Assembly (NCBI GenBank): GCA_027924585.1 | Contig: BSBM01001382.1 | Span: 3,030,001-3,094,000 of the forward strand | Direction: 5' to 3' | DNA: 64,000 bases | Source of the DNA: Larix kaempferi | Taxonomy: Eukaryota; Streptophyta; Pinopsida; Pinales; Pinaceae | In this document: in pieces, positions 22,700-35,080 of the stretch | Layout: each line of letters opens with the position of its first letter | Numbering within the stretch: the first letter of the stretch is position 1 | Made by a program: the position numbers and the translations under genes | The notes under the pieces: model-generated | The model's input: the letters and a program-made list of their open reading frames with translations, nothing else | The model's database searches: none | Told to the model about the DNA's origin: nothing

Positions 22700-23528
22700 G
22701 GTCCCAAGGCCAGATGGGAAGTCTATGGTGACTTCCAAGTGGATCGATAAGATCAAGCATGTTGCAGATGGAAGCATAGAAAAAAAATATAAGGCAAGGT
22801 TTGTAGCTCGTGGCTTCTCCCAGAAAGAAGGGATTGATTATGAAGAGACCTTTGCTCCTGTGGCTAGATACACTTCCATTAGATCAGTACTTGCTCTGGC
22901 TGTAGTGATGAAATGGAAGGTACACTAGATGGATGTCAAGACAACCTTCTTGAATTGTGTAGTTGAAGAGGAAGTGTATGTGGAGCAGCCACTCGGGTTT
23001 GAGACACATGACCGAGAGTCACATGTGTGCAAACTGAAGAAAGCCCTATATGGTTTGAACAGGCACCCAGGACCTGGTATGGCAGGATAAATGGCTTCCG
23101 ATCCAGTTTGGGATTTACCAAGAGTAAAGCGGATTCCAACCTTTACTACAAGGTTGAGGAAGGCAATCCAGTGATACTACTATTGTATGTGGATGACCTG
23201 TTTGTAACAGGTGAGGTTAGATTGATTGCCGACACGAAGAGGAAGCTTGCTGCTGAGTTTGAGATGAAGGACTTGGGTATGATGCACTACTTTCTTGGTA
23301 TGGAGGTGTGGCAGAGTGCAGATGGAATCTTCCTTGGACAAGGAAAGTATGCAGTAGAGATCCTGAAGAGGTTCGGGATGATGGACTGCAAGGCCATGGC
23401 CACACCTATGGCATCGAACTTGAAGCTTCTGTGTGATGCTTCATCTGAGCCGGACGATGCTACCATGTATCGTCAGATGATTGAGTTCTTGTTGTACCTG
23501 ACGAATACGACCAGATATCTGCTTTGCG

Positions 23529-24137
23529 GTGAACACCTTGAGCCAGTACTTGATAGATCCGAGACAAGTTCACCTGATAGATGCAAAGCATATTCTGAGG
23601 TACCTGAAGGGTACAGTTGACTATGGGCTCAAGTATGAGGTGAATCAAAAGTTTAACCTAGAGGGTTATGTTGATTCGTATTGGGTTGGCAGTGCCATTG
23701 ATCGGAAGAGCACTTCGGGGTGCTGCTTCAGTGTGGGATCTTGAATGATCTCTTCGTTTAGCAGGAAGCAGTCCTGTGTGGCACTGAGTACAACCGAAGC
23801 AGAGTATGTCGCAGCTTGTTCGGCTAGTTGTGAGGCAGTATGGCTTAAGAAGTTACTGTCTGATTTGTTTTGATCTCCAGTTGAGTGCTACTTGTATGTA
23901 TTGCGACAACCAGAGTTGTGTGAGAACCCGGTGTTCCATGACAAGTCGAAGCAAATTGAGATCAAGTTCCACTATACCAGGGATATGGTGTAGAGAGGAG
24001 CAGTGAAGCTCTTGTATGTTGCGACGGACGAGTAGATAGCCAATGTGTTGACCAAGCCGCTAGCTAGAGTGAAGTTTGAGTACTTCAGAGAGAGACTTGG
24101 TGTACTTCAGATCGAGATTCCTTCCAAGGGGAAGTGA
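23529..24137 (+). pseudogene. Copia B RNase H and pol C-terminus
   Basis: The frame from HILRYLKGTVDYGLKYE continues through STSGCCFSVGS, a stop, ALSTTEAEYVAACSASCEAV and a frame slip near 23870. It reaches VLTKPLARVKFEYF and the end IEIPSKGK with TGA at 24135. The first RNase H signature is changed (GYVDSYWVGSA, where copia A has DSDWAGSA), which removes one catalytic Asp. It matches copia A at 6325-6946. Confidence 0.85.
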
Positions 24138-24384
24138 TGAGTTCAGAGACACAGATGCACACGAGCCATTCTCACATAGTGGTAGGTAGGTCCTCCTATG
24201 GTGCAGATGTAAGGGCTGGGGCCATTCTCACATGGTGGTAGGTAGGTACTCCCATGGTGAGATGTAAGGGCTATTGGGCTTTTTCGACATGATGGTAGGT
24301 AGTTCCTCCCATGGTGACATGGTGGTAGGAGAGTCCTCTCATGGTTGTTGATGTAATTGTCGTGCCTTTCCAACATGATGGTAG
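24138..24384 (+). repeat. Copia B 3' untranslated tandem repeats (left part)
   Basis: Imperfect units of about 55-65 bp share CATGGTGGTAGGTAGGTCC and TCCCATGGTG. They continue after solo LTR L at 26156-26360. The L insertion site (GGTAG) lies inside one unit. Confidence 0.8.
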
Positions 24385-26155
24385 TGTAATATCCCTTTTT
24401 CAAATTTTATTAAAATGCCAATTTTTCAACTTTTTCCCCAATTTCGACCTTTGACTAGTTTAACTGTTTTGACCTCCAAATCATCCCAAATGCTCCCAAA
24501 TCTTCCGTATGAGTGTATTAATGGTATTTAGACTTGAATATCAGGTTCAGGGATGTTTTATGGACCTCCAAATACTGCTGCAAACTTGATTTGTATTCTG
24601 ATCAATATAGGTAATTTTGACTAGTAATTTGTGCATCAAATCCCCCCCCCCGGGTAACACTGAAAATGGCCTTCCAAATGCATCAAAACTCCCACAAATT
24701 TATGAACAGAGGTATATAATGTGTTAAGTATGTTATTGATGTCTCATATGTACCATTAATTGATTTTTACTACTGTTATAACTCTCTCACATTCAACAGC
24801 AAAAACCCCCAATTCGACCCTTGGGGAAATGGCACTATTTCATCTCCCAATACAACTAAACTGAGTAAAAATGCTTCAAATGCTCAAGTACAGTACATGA
24901 AACTTGTAGAAGACATCCATGGCATTATATTGATCACAAATATATCAGAGAATCATCCATTCATTCGAAATAATCAACATTATAGTGTCATACATCAATG
25001 CATTGGGGAAATGGACATTGTTTGCTCATTAATCAATAGTTTTGCATACAACCAGTGGGTATTTCGACCTGAGACTTTCTGAATATGAATAACAGAGGAT
25101 ATGAATCTATTACAATCATAAATATATAATGAGAATCTCTCTCAAGAAGCACAAGTGCTCACCAAAAACGCCCTCCCTCAAGGAGCATGAATATGTCTTC
25201 AAAACTGGAAACGGTGGAGAGAAAGTGCTGCACTAAACCAAACCATGAAACTTCCTGTAGCTGATACCTGCAAATACAAACTCCATTAAAGCACCATGAA
25301 ATACCTGAGTGGCCTCTCCAAACACCAACTTGGATGGGAATCTTTCACCCTCGAAATTGGCTAAGGCAAGAAACTAGTCATCCACTAGCTCTCTCTTCAC
25401 AAATGCAATTTTTCTCAAATCATCAAAAGCCATTCTCATACTTGATTTCTACATTTTATAACCAACATTAGCCTTCAAGGGGTCGAAATCCTCTCAATAG
25501 ATTCAATAATTTTCCATTTAGGAAATATTCCTCATTTGCCACTTGTCTCCTAGTTCCAACCTTCCATCTTCTCCCAAATTCGAATTTGAGTCTCTTTGGA
25601 TTCCTCCAACTCCATGAGCGCCTTCCTTGAGCCTATTTTTGGGGCTGACATGTCATAATGGTCAGGTGTAAGAAGTCAGGTCTGAATTTTGTCATAAATG
25701 TCATAGATGCTTCATTATTGTTGTCATAAAACTAGGGAATCTAGCCCAAGTGTCCACTAGTCTCCAATTTGACTCTTCCTCTCCCATGGAGGTTACTATT
25801 CCATCCCATTTCGACCTAAGATGCTCAATGCCATGTGTTATGACTTACCAACTCACCCAAGAGTGTTCACCTTCCCATGAATTCGAATTGGCAAGAGAGA
25901 GCTGCCATGTGTCATTGAAAAATCAAGCTAGTGTGGGTCCCACCACCTCCATATGTCTCCAAAACCACTTGCCACCTAGAATTTCTCTTGAATTTATTTA
26001 TTCATCATATTTATTAAATACTTGAACCCTTCTAATGTCTAAATATCATTTATTAGCTTCCTTATTACCATCCCACATGTTCCCATCCAACCTAGGAAAC
26101 TAGTAGGATTGATGGGCTTGTCTTACTATGCACTTATTTGAATGGGGACATTACA
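24385..26155 (-). mobile_element. Solo LTR L, K family, reverse orientation
   Basis: A 1771-bp sequence TGTAATATCCC..GGGGACATTACA has TSD GGTAG on both sides (24380-24384, 26156-26160). Its reverse complement resembles the K LTRs along its length, for example the end region with TTTTATTAAAATGCCAA and GACCTTTGACTAGT. No internal sequence remains, so it arose by LTR-LTR recombination. Confidence 0.88.
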
Positions 26156-26966
26156 GGTAGGTAGGTCCTCCCATGGTGACATGGTGGTAGGTAAGTCCTC
26201 TCATGGTCGTGATGTAAGTGCTGTGCCTTTCCGACATGGTGGCAAGTAGTTCCTTCCATGGTGACATGGTGATAGGAGAGTCCTCCCATGATCGTGATGT
26301 AAGTGTTGAGCCATTCCCGGATGGTGGTAGGTAGGTCCTCCCATGCCGATGTATTTAAGTGCCGTGTGTGTACATCTGGGTTGTGCTCCGTGGACGATGA
26401 TGATGATCTGAAGACGATGATGTGACAATATGGTACATAGGTTTTGCAGAGGCATATGATTAGTCCTGAGATGCTCTTGCAGGTTTTGCAGAGGCAATGT
26501 AATCAATCCTAGGAGATCTTGCAGGTTTTGCAGAGGCAGTGTAATCAGTCCTGAGGTGTACCTACTTGATGTCTTGCTCGCTAGATAACATGATCAGTAT
26601 GATCATGAGTATCAGGATGATACTCCGTGGTCGTGGATAGGTTGTGCAGTCACATGTAAAAGATCTCAGGAGATCTGATAGGTTGAGCAGTATGCTCGTA
26701 ATCAGTCCTGGGATGCTCTTTCGAGGTTTTGGCTTAATGCACATAATCAGTCCCGAGGACGCCACAGTATGGTCAGTGATGATGAAGACCTACAGGTGGT
26801 GGGCCTACATCCAGTATGAAAAAGGACTGGCTCTGTAGAACTTCCTATGATGAGTAGATTGGAGATTGATTGAGATAGCAGTAGCAATGACGATGACGAT
26901 GATCCAGAGAAGAAGAATTGTGCTAACAGATCCGTGTCGAGAAATACCTTCCTAGTTAAGAGGGAG
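26156..26966 (+). repeat. Copia B 3' untranslated repeats (right part) and polypurine tract
   Basis: The GGTAGGTAGGTCCTCCCATG repeats continue to about 26360. They are followed by units containing TTTTGCAGAGGCA (26440-26550) and GATGATGAC-rich sequence. TTAAGAGGGAG at 26956-26966 is the polypurine tract. Confidence 0.75.
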
Positions 26967-27578
26967 TGTTGATGTATATGTAACTTCGGAATGTATTTCA
27001 TATATGTATATTGTATCCCTATAGAGATGTTATTATTCCTCTATGTGGAAGTGTCGTCATTTATATTGTAAGTGTCGTAACTTATACTTGATAGGTTATT
27101 AGACCACCTTGATGGGGTCAGCCCTATATAAGTCATGTGGGTAAAAGGGTTATTAGACCACCCTATTGGGGGTCATCCCTGTCGGCATTATGTTATGTGG
27201 TTAAGTTGAGGCCAACCTAGTAAAGGTTATTAGGCAAGTCAATTCAAGTATAAATAGAGTGCGGGAGGCACTCTATTTCATCATTCACTTTCTCACTCAT
27301 ACTCTCATTGGAGAGTGGCACACTTGTGGAGGAGGAGAAGCTGCTGCTGGGAGAAGACTATCTCTTATGCTTGGGTTGTATCATTGCTCCATCTATCTTT
27401 GAGGAAGTTGTGGGGTTTTTCAACTATATGGTTTTCCCCAGTGAAACTTTGTGTGTCTATTGTCTCTTGTGTGCTTGCATTATTATGTCCATGATTGATA
27501 TGCTGTAGATATGCTGTAAATGTTGTTCTCTCAGTTAAGATCCTAGATCAGATTGAAGTAAATTCTGAAAAACTAACA
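26967..27578 (+). repeat. Copia B 3' LTR
   Basis: This 612-bp LTR starts TGTTGATGTATATG and ends AACTAACA. A TATA box lies at 27249-27257. It is the partner of 12989-13600. Confidence 0.93.
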
Positions 27579-28016
27579 GTATGGTCACGAGTTGTTGTTT
27601 GTTGTGTAATGCTAGGAAGTTGAAGTATGAGAATGGTTGCGCACTGCATAGGTTATGTAAGGCTGCCCTATTGTTAATGAGAAGGAGTACATCTGGATGC
27701 AGTAGCTTACACCCTTCTCGAATGTGATGAATTCTTGTGTTTAATGCACACATGTATGGTATATGTTACTATCATGAATGTGTTATTGATTACCATGAGT
27801 AATTCATATTGTCTTTCACAATAATTAAATGAATGGTAGATCTATTAGATGAATGCTCACATCCCTTCAGCACTATGGAAGCTTGGTTCCTGTAGTCCCC
27901 TAGATACCTCGGGTAAGACTTCGCTTGCTTGTAGGTGATGCTGAAAGGGCCAGTGTCTTTGGTTTTGTTGGTGTGATTTATGATGAACCCTGGGTCTTCC
28001 CATGCACCAACAATTG

Positions 28017-29475
28017 TTTCCTTGTAGATTTCCCTTTGAGATTCTGCTAAAAGAGGAGTATATGTTCAAATACTTGGTCATTTTTTTCCTTGAGTCTAGG
28101 ATCATTGAATTTAGGATGGACTTCTTCTTTGAAAAGTGGTTCTTCTTCATTGTCCTCTGTCGTCTCTCCCAACAGTTCGACTACTAGCGATTATCTTGGA
28201 TTTTGACTAGAACAAGTGCCGATCGATTATTTGGTTCATTGTCTGGTCCAAAAGTAGTAATGTTCAACGTAGTTTCAAATTGATCTTCTTTTTCTCCATT
28301 CATCAAAGGTTCAATAACCTTTGGTTCCATGCAGTAAGCTATGGTCAGCACTGGAAACACAATATTTGATTGTCTAGCAAGGTCAAACATTTGTTAAACA
28401 TTGGGATAGTAGTCCAACTCTTGTGCAAATCCCGTTGCACCTTGCATGTACCGTACCTTGGTATGGTCGAGGCCAAGTACAATATGCACCGGCTAGGGTA
28501 GATTGTGCTGGATGTGTTGTGGTACCCTCCACCGATCACACTTTGTTTTTATTACTTGGAACCAATTTTCTAGATATAGCCTAGATTTTGGAAGGCTTTG
28601 GGTCGATCCTTTATGTGGGAATCTTTTGTAATTATTCATCAGAGGAGGATTTACATTGGTGAACTATGTTTCATTGATTGGGATAATCCTCAACATTACT
28701 ATCCATATAAGAAGAGACATAAAACAAATTGCTTGTCCATATTCCTGACATCTTTCGCAATTTGTCTTCATTATGTTTGTTAAATGGTTGGCCTAATTGA
28801 AGATTTTGGCTTTAGTTGCTATAAGATTAACTACGTCTAGCATTTCAAGTTTTAGGTCGGATGGCCAATCAGAACTTGTTAGACAAAGAGAAACTATAAT
28901 TGTGGTCCACTTTACTGTTTCATACAGTACTTTGGTGATGATAATCCCTTTTGAATTTTTACCTTGTGGGGATATTGTAAATTCTTCCACAAGTGGCATT
29001 GGCTGAGTTGTGATTGGTATTGGCGGTCCTTTGCTCGAAAAACCAATAATTTGAGTGACTAGAGAATTTGTGATTTCTATGGGTTCGTTGATCCAAATTT
29101 TCCTGTCATGGCAATGACTGACAATGAATTTCATAACTAGGTTAGATTTCCATGGGAAGCTATCAATGGCAGGTTTAACTAGTTGAAATTTTTTTCAGTC
29201 GATAGTCTATTGGATTTATCTATCCATTTGTTCTCTATGATGCCCCATTCTTTGAGCTCCGTATACTGCTTGGCCCAGTTGTGTTCTTTGGTTTTGGACT
29301 TCTTCATTTTGTGAATTTTGTCTTGTAGAGGGGTCATGCCAGCTTATTCCTACCATATTCTGGCTTTTTCTTTGGCTTCTCTAACCTTGGATGCTGCAAC
29401 TTCTTTTGCCTATATTTTGTATTTTTATTTGGATTCTCTAACCTTGGATGTTGCAACAACTTTCTTTGGTGCCAT
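28017..29475 (-). pseudogene. Element E ORF3, proximal part
   Basis: The ORF appears to start MAPKKVVATSKVRE at 29475, with a Lys-rich internal duplication (second unit AKEVAASKVREAKEKARIW). The middle frame (28793-29134) has KIWINEPIEITNSLVTQIIG, aligning with MWLDKEIPVTIDLILYITG of F ORF3. Later IIITKVLYETVKW aligns with F's VLMGINILSCKVV. Stops and shifts break it. It lies downstream of integrase. Domain and role are unknown. A third Ty3/gypsy ORF in this place is known in some plant lineages. Confidence 0.55.
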
Positions 29476-30119
29476 GGTTGGTTGGTGGTATTCTACTATT
29501 GATTGATTGAACAAGAATTCTGTGATTTTTGTAATGGAATGTGCACACTCTAATTCGCTACATAATATTTCCTAGCACTCTTCAAGTACATGGGTATTTA
29601 TAGGCAAAATATTCAGTGGGATTTTATTGCCCGTAGGTTAAATCATTGACTGCAATCTTTGTGGGGAACAACTGGTTCGCATGCTTGGTTAAACTCGCGA
29701 AAGAAGTTTTGTTCATGAGGTAGTCAGTTTGCTTGATGGCCGGTGTTCCCATCAGTAGTCTCTTCTATGCCTTGGTTCTCTCCTTTTCTTGTCACTCATT
29801 GGCCTTTGGGGGGTCATATTGGTCGGTCTCTTGTCGAATGAATCCATTGTCCATTTTTCACTTCTTTGTGCTTCTGGTCAAGACTTAGTGAGGGTCTATA
29901 GCTCCTGGATTGCTGCATCTTTTCTCCTTCTTGCTTTGCCTCTTTTTCCCAATCAATTGTCATGTGTGTTTAATCATGTCCTCCCTACCAAAATCTGAGT
30001 CTTAGTAGTTCTTTTATATGCAATTGATGTTATGTTAGTTACATAATTGTTTTTTAACAAATAGTTAGTTTTCCTAATTCTACACAAACCTGGGACATGA
30101 GGATTGACTAGCCGTGATA

Positions 30120-31350
30120 TGGCCACTAGTCAACAAAGTGCCTCTTTAAAGTCAGTATATTTTTAGTCGATATCCATTGAAGACTTTAGTAAAGAATCGT
30201 CCTTGGAACATTTTTAATCATACAGATCCATTATAGTTTAGTTCTTCCACTATATCCATTCCCAACCAAGTAGTCAATTTTTTTCCCTTTTTCCTTTTAT
30301 TTTTCTATCGTATAATAGTACCAGGTCATTAACTAATATATCCTTCTTCCTGATATTTCTATCATGCCAAGATTTCTATTGTTGTTTCTGTACTTCTTGA
30401 TGGTGCATAGCAATCATTCTCCGTTTTTCAAGTTTTTTGGAGTTCAAATACTTTGTCCTATGTAGCCTATATAAAATCTAAATGGAGCACTTCTGCAATC
30501 ACTTGGGCTTGTTGTTTAAAGTGTAGCAGGATGACTAATTCTTGATCATATACTAACTTAAATTATGTCTATGTGGTTGATCTTTTATAAGCTATCCGAT
30601 ATGCCTATAATATCACAAGTATTTTATCATCCCAGTTGATGTTGTAAATTTTTGTAAGACCCTTAATCAACGTTTTATTAAATGACTCAACAACACCATT
30701 TGACTGAGGCTGGTACAACAAACTCTTATGATGGTTGATTAAGAATTATGAGTAAAAAATCTATAGTTTTGTTTATGAAGTGTGTTCCTCTATCATGATT
30801 AAAATAAGAGGACATTTGAATCTTGTGATAATATTTTCATAGATGAACTTTGATACAACCTCACTTGTACAAGCCTTGACCGGTTTTGCTTTAGATAATT
30901 TGGTGACATAATCCACTATTGTAATTATATATCGGGGCCCCATCTGTCTTCCAGGTACTGGGAAGGGTCTGATGAAGTCGATATCCCAAATTTCAAATGT
31001 TAGACTGGGGTTTATTGATATAAGTGGCATTTCATTTCATCGTAGGGGTTGAATCATTCATTGGCACTTGCCACATTTGCTGATGTATGATTTTAAATCT
31101 TTATTTAGCGTTTCCCACCATACTCCATATTTTAGTATTTTCCTACCAGTTGTGTTGGTATGAAAATGTCCTCCTGTTGGACTCGAGTGTGCTTCTTCCA
31201 TAATGGATTCCCTCTCATGGTCAAGCACACACCAACGGAGTATGTTGTCAGGTCCTAATTTATAGATATATCTATTGATTAAGGTATATGTCGTTGCTTT
31301 CATTGCTAGTATTTTATTCTTTTTTGAGTTTCCTTTAGGAGCTTGTCCTT
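30120..31350 (-). pseudogene. Element E integrase
   Basis: The N-terminal zinc-binding part has HSSPTGGHFHTNTTGRK and SYISKCGKCQ (31058-31303). The core has WDIDFIRPFPVP, YIITIVDYVTKLSKAKPV and ENIITRF (30773-31030). The region after it reads QSNGVVESFNK in another frame. Integrase inserts the DNA copy into the genome. Stops and frame changes are frequent, in line with the age of E. Confidence 0.8.
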
Positions 31351-31379
31351 CTTGTAAAAATTAGGCAATGTCAGTGAGC

Positions 31380-32235
31380 TCAATCGAAACAACCTCAACT
31401 TGGAAAATATGTGCATAAGGAAATTCGTCATCGATACCGATTGAGTCTTCACCATTTTTTATCCATGACAAATGGTCAGGTCCCACATTTGATTTTATCG
31501 GTCAAACTAGTATTTCGAACTCGAATTCCTGGAATAACAAAAGGCATCGACATATTCGACCATGATGAAGTGATTTGTTTACCAAGTATTTGAGAGCCAG
31601 ATAATCTGTGAAAAAGATGAATGGGTTAGCCAATAGATAATGTTGATATTTTTGTTGCGTGAAAATCATGTCTAAGGCTTCTTGTTTAGTCATTAAATAC
31701 TTATGTTATGCTTTATTTAGTTTATGACTAGCATATGCATTAGGGTATCCGATTCCATCATCTCCGAGTTGGGTGAGTATTGTGTCGATTGCAATACCTG
31801 ATGCATCTATATGAACATGAAACTTTTTGGACTAATTTAGGAATATGAGTATTGGTGCTTCGACCAATTTTCTTTTGAGGAGCTCAAATGACTCCGAACA
31901 TTTTGGCATCCGGATGAATTCAACATTTAACTTGAGAATTATTCCAAGGGGAATGTCATGTCAAAGTAATGCCTTATAAATTTTTGATAATATCCTGTAT
32001 GTCCCAAAAATATTCTAACTTGTTTGGGATTTTATGAAGGTTTCAAATCGAGGATAACTTTTATTTTTGCTAAATCAACTTTGATACCATCCTTGCAGAC
32101 TACATGGCACATAAGTACTCTGAGGGGCATGGAAAAAGTATATTTATTTACGTTTAATGATAGATGGATTTGTTGACACCTTTTCAGCATTAGTCGGAGC
32201 CACTATATGTGGTATTTGAGAATAGTGTAGATAGT
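31380..32235 (-). pseudogene. Element E RNase H
   Basis: Segments read FHVHIDASGIAI, MTKQEALDMIFTQQKYQHYL and FFTDYLALKYLVNKSL, followed by CRCLLLFQEFEFEI. These correspond to FHVHVDASSIVLG and TTEREGLAMVYALQKF of F, then FTDHSMLKYLVNKP. The connection subdomain with LGHTGYYQKFIRHY lies between RT and RNase H. The gene is broken by several stops. Confidence 0.8.
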
Positions 32236-32964
32236 CTAGTCATCAAAGTAGACAGACAGAGTCTTATGCAGAGATTCGTGAAAGGATTTTATAACAATTC
32301 TTGAGAAGACTGTTGGTGCATGTTTCAGATCAAAGGTCATAAATTTATATGCAAATGACCCATATTCACATACAAATGTGGTATTTTGTTCATCTTCCTT
32401 TGCGATAGACACTTTATTATATCTCGAGAAACCGTCTGTAAAGGAATAACAGTCATGGCTAATGACTTCATTAATAATTTCATCAGCAAAAGGTGTCAAA
32501 AACAGGTATGCTAGTGTTACTTTATTTAGGTCTTTGAATCCGACACAAATTATCGATCTCTTGGGGTCATGTTTCTTTGGTTGGATGACCATAGGACTAT
32601 CCCACTCCGACTGATCTACATGGTATATGATTCTTGCAGCTAACATGTTCTCGATGTCCATCTTTACAATGTATTTGTATTTATGGGCTAGTTTATTCGG
32701 TCATTTCTTAACAGGATTTGCATCTGGCATAATTTCAATTTTCATCTCTCCCATTTATTGTACCATCCCTTTCAAATCTTTGTAATATATGGAAAATACA
32801 TCCTAATATTCTCTGAGAAGGTTTTATATTTCAATTTTTTGTTGTTCTAACTAATAATATCCATTTTTTTCCATTTTGGGATTTTCGTCGATAGAGATAT
32901 CGACTTGTTTTGTATTTATTTCTACGTCCATCCATTCTAGTGATTTTAACTTATCAATATGTTG
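32236..32964 (-). pseudogene. Element E reverse transcriptase
   Basis: The minus frame at 32236-32661 encodes EWDSPMVIQPKK, IICVGFKDLNKVT, YSFTDGFSRYNKVSIAKED and FDLKHAPTVFSR, with the catalytic box SVYFDD. The upstream linker (32700-32964) is interrupted by element K at 32965-32969 (TSD GTTGC). Both catalytic aspartates of the YFDD box and the upstream Asp (TDGF) are still present, but flanking stops inactivate the gene. Confidence 0.85.
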
Positions 32965-32969
32965 GTTGC

Positions 32970-34982
32970 TGTCATGTCCCAAATTTGGAATTGGGTCACA
33001 ATGGCCATATTCATTAGAGTTTGTAAAATTGATGTTAAAGGTCAAATAATTGCCAAGGAGGAAAATTACTAGTTTCCTAGGTTTGGGGTGGAAGATTTGG
33101 GATTTGGAATAATGGGGATAACAAATGATGTTTGAAAATTAGAGTGGAATAAATATTTAATAAAGGAGCTAAATAAATATATACAAGTGAAAATCAAAGT
33201 AGCATTTGATCATGAAGACACATGGAGGAAGTGGGACCCACATATGGCTAGATTTCCCCACTACACTTGGCATCATTCTCTCACCAATTCGAATTCAAGG
33301 TGAATGGTAACATACTTGGGGGAGTACAAAAGGTATTATTCATGGCATGACTCATCCAAGGTCGAAATATAGAGGAAGAGTAACTCCCATGGAAGAGGAA
33401 GAGGCAATTTGGAGCTAGTGAGACACTTGGGCTAGATTCCCTAGCTCTATGACAACAATGATGAAGATGCTATGACACCTATGACACAAATCAGACCTGA
33501 AGGCTAACATATGACATATATGACATGTCAGGGATAAAAATAGACTCCAAGAGGGCGCTCAAGGGTGTTAGGGCATCTAAGATGCTTCCACATGTGATTT
33601 GGTGGAAGTGGGAGACTAGGAATTGTTGTACAAGTGGCGTTCTTTGGAATCTCTTCCCAACTTGAGTTGGAATGAGTCTCTTGGAAGGAACTTGACCCAT
33701 GGAGGAAATTAGAAATTTATAAATTTCAATAAAAAATAATGAAACCATCTTTTGATCATTTGTAGAATTTGCAATTGCATTTGTGAAGAGGGAGAGCTAG
33801 TGGATGACTAGTTTCTTGCCTTAGCCAATTTCGAGGGTGAAAGATTCCCATCCAAGTTGGTAATTGGAAAGGCCATTCAGACCTTTCATTTGGAGCTTTA
33901 ATGGAGTATTTATTTTTAGGTGTAAGCTACAGGGAAGCTCATGGTTTCTTCTATTGCAGCTCACTCCTTCAACCATTTCCAGTTTTGATGGCATATTCTT
34001 CATCCTTGAGGGAGGGCATTTTTGGTGAGCTATTGTACTCTTTGGGGGAGCTTATAATGCCCCATTTATTTTGTAATATGAATTAAATACTTTGTTCTTC
34101 ATATCCAAAAAGTTTCAGGTCTAAATTCCAAGTAGAAATGTATAAATCTCATTTTTAATGGAAGAACAATGCCATTTCCCCACTACCTTGTTGTGAACTA
34201 ATGTATTGATGATGATTTCGAATGAATGGATGATTATCTGGTGCATTTGTGATTAATGGAATTCCATGGATGTATTTTACAAGTTTCATGTACTGTACTT
34301 GAGCATTTGAAGTATTTTTACTCAGTTTAATTGCATTGGGAGAAGAAATAGTGCCATTTCCCCAAGGGTCGAATTGGTGATTTTTGCAGTTGAATGGGAG
34401 AGGGTTGGAACATATATAATAATCAATTAATGGTACAAATGAGACATTAATAACATCCTTAACACATTACATACCTATTTTAATAAATTTGAGTGGGTTT
34501 GGAGGCAATTGGGAAGCCATTTTCAGTACTTACCCCAGGGGGATTTGAACCCCAAATTACTAGTAAAATTGCATACTTGGTCCAGAATCTTAAGAGAGTT
34601 TGAAGAGGTCTTTTGGTGGCCATATGTCATTCATGAACATCATATTCAAGTCATAATATCATTCATACACCTTCCTTGAATATTTGAAGGCATTTGGAGT
34701 CAATTTGAGACCTAGAGACCAATACTAGTCAAAGGGAAATCACTAGTAAAGTTACCTACATTGACTAGACTTGAAAGAGTATTTGCAGAAGTATTTTAAA
34801 GGTCCAAAGGCATCCCTGAAACACATATTTATGTTCTAATATCATTTATATACCTTCTCAGAATATTTGGGATCATTTGGGGCAAATTTGGGACCTAGAG
34901 ATCAAAACTAGTCAAAGGTCGAACTAGGAAAAAAAAGTGGAAAGTTGCCATTTTAATAAAATTCCTAACAAGGGACATTACA
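32970..34982 (+). repeat. Element K 5' LTR
   Basis: This 2013-bp LTR has a right third (34480-34960) with imperfect tandem units of about 175 bp built on ATATCATTCATACACCTT, GAATATTTG.AGG and ACTAGTCAAAGG. It differs from the 3' LTR by scattered substitutions and short indels, for example CCTAATCACATTGG present only at about 36538-36553. Confidence 0.92.
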
Positions 34983-34983
34983 G

Positions 34984-34995
34984 TGGTATCAGAGC
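34984..34995 (+). promoter_or_regulatory. Element K primer-binding site
   Basis: TGGTATCAGAGC lies 1 nt after the 5' LTR. It is the same primer type as copia B and element C. Confidence 0.95.
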
Positions 34996-35080
34996 ATGGT
35001 CTTGGCACCTAATGTGGTAGAACATTAATGAAGACCAAGAGTCAAAGAAATAAGCCACCACCCTTAGAAACTGAAACTGG

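Larger units (their letters stand above)
19300..23620 (+). pseudogene. Copia B reverse transcriptase, interrupted by element D
   Basis: The RT starts before D (AMIEEYQSIMKNDVWDV, ending 19407) and resumes after it ([13 protein letters not shown], from 22700), so D with one TSD copy falls exactly inside a codon run. The distal part has [19 protein letters not shown], a stop at 22927-22929, then FTKSKADSNLYYKVEEG and the intact catalytic motif LLLYVDDLFVTG. A frameshift lies near 23060. It is better preserved at the active site than copia A. Confidence 0.9.
12989..27578 (+). mobile_element. Copia B: defective Ty1/copia element carrying three insertions
   Basis: Two 612-bp LTRs (12989-13600, 26967-27578) are flanked by TSD GTATG (12984-12988, 27579-27583). 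The exact primer site TGGTATCAGAGC follows the 5' LTR and the tract TTAAGAGGGAG precedes the 3' LTR. After removing C, D and solo LTR L it is about 6.5 kb. It is the same family as copia A: similar LTR start, RT, RNase H and the same non-integrase segment. LTR differences are about 4% by eye. Confidence 0.93.
12883..28012 (+). mobile_element. Solo LTR I, split by copia B
   Basis: A single LTR begins TGATGTAT at 12883 and ends CACCAACA at 28012, with copia B inserted after 12988. Its own sequence is about 535 bp (12883-12988 plus 27584-28012). ATTG flanks it at 12879-12882 and 28013-28016. Near its end it carries CCTCGGGTAAGACTTC (27907-27922), a motif shared with the LTRs of F, G and H, so it belongs to that gypsy group. 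Removal reopens the ORF3 frame of element E. The 4-bp TSD is shorter than the usual 5. Confidence 0.65.
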
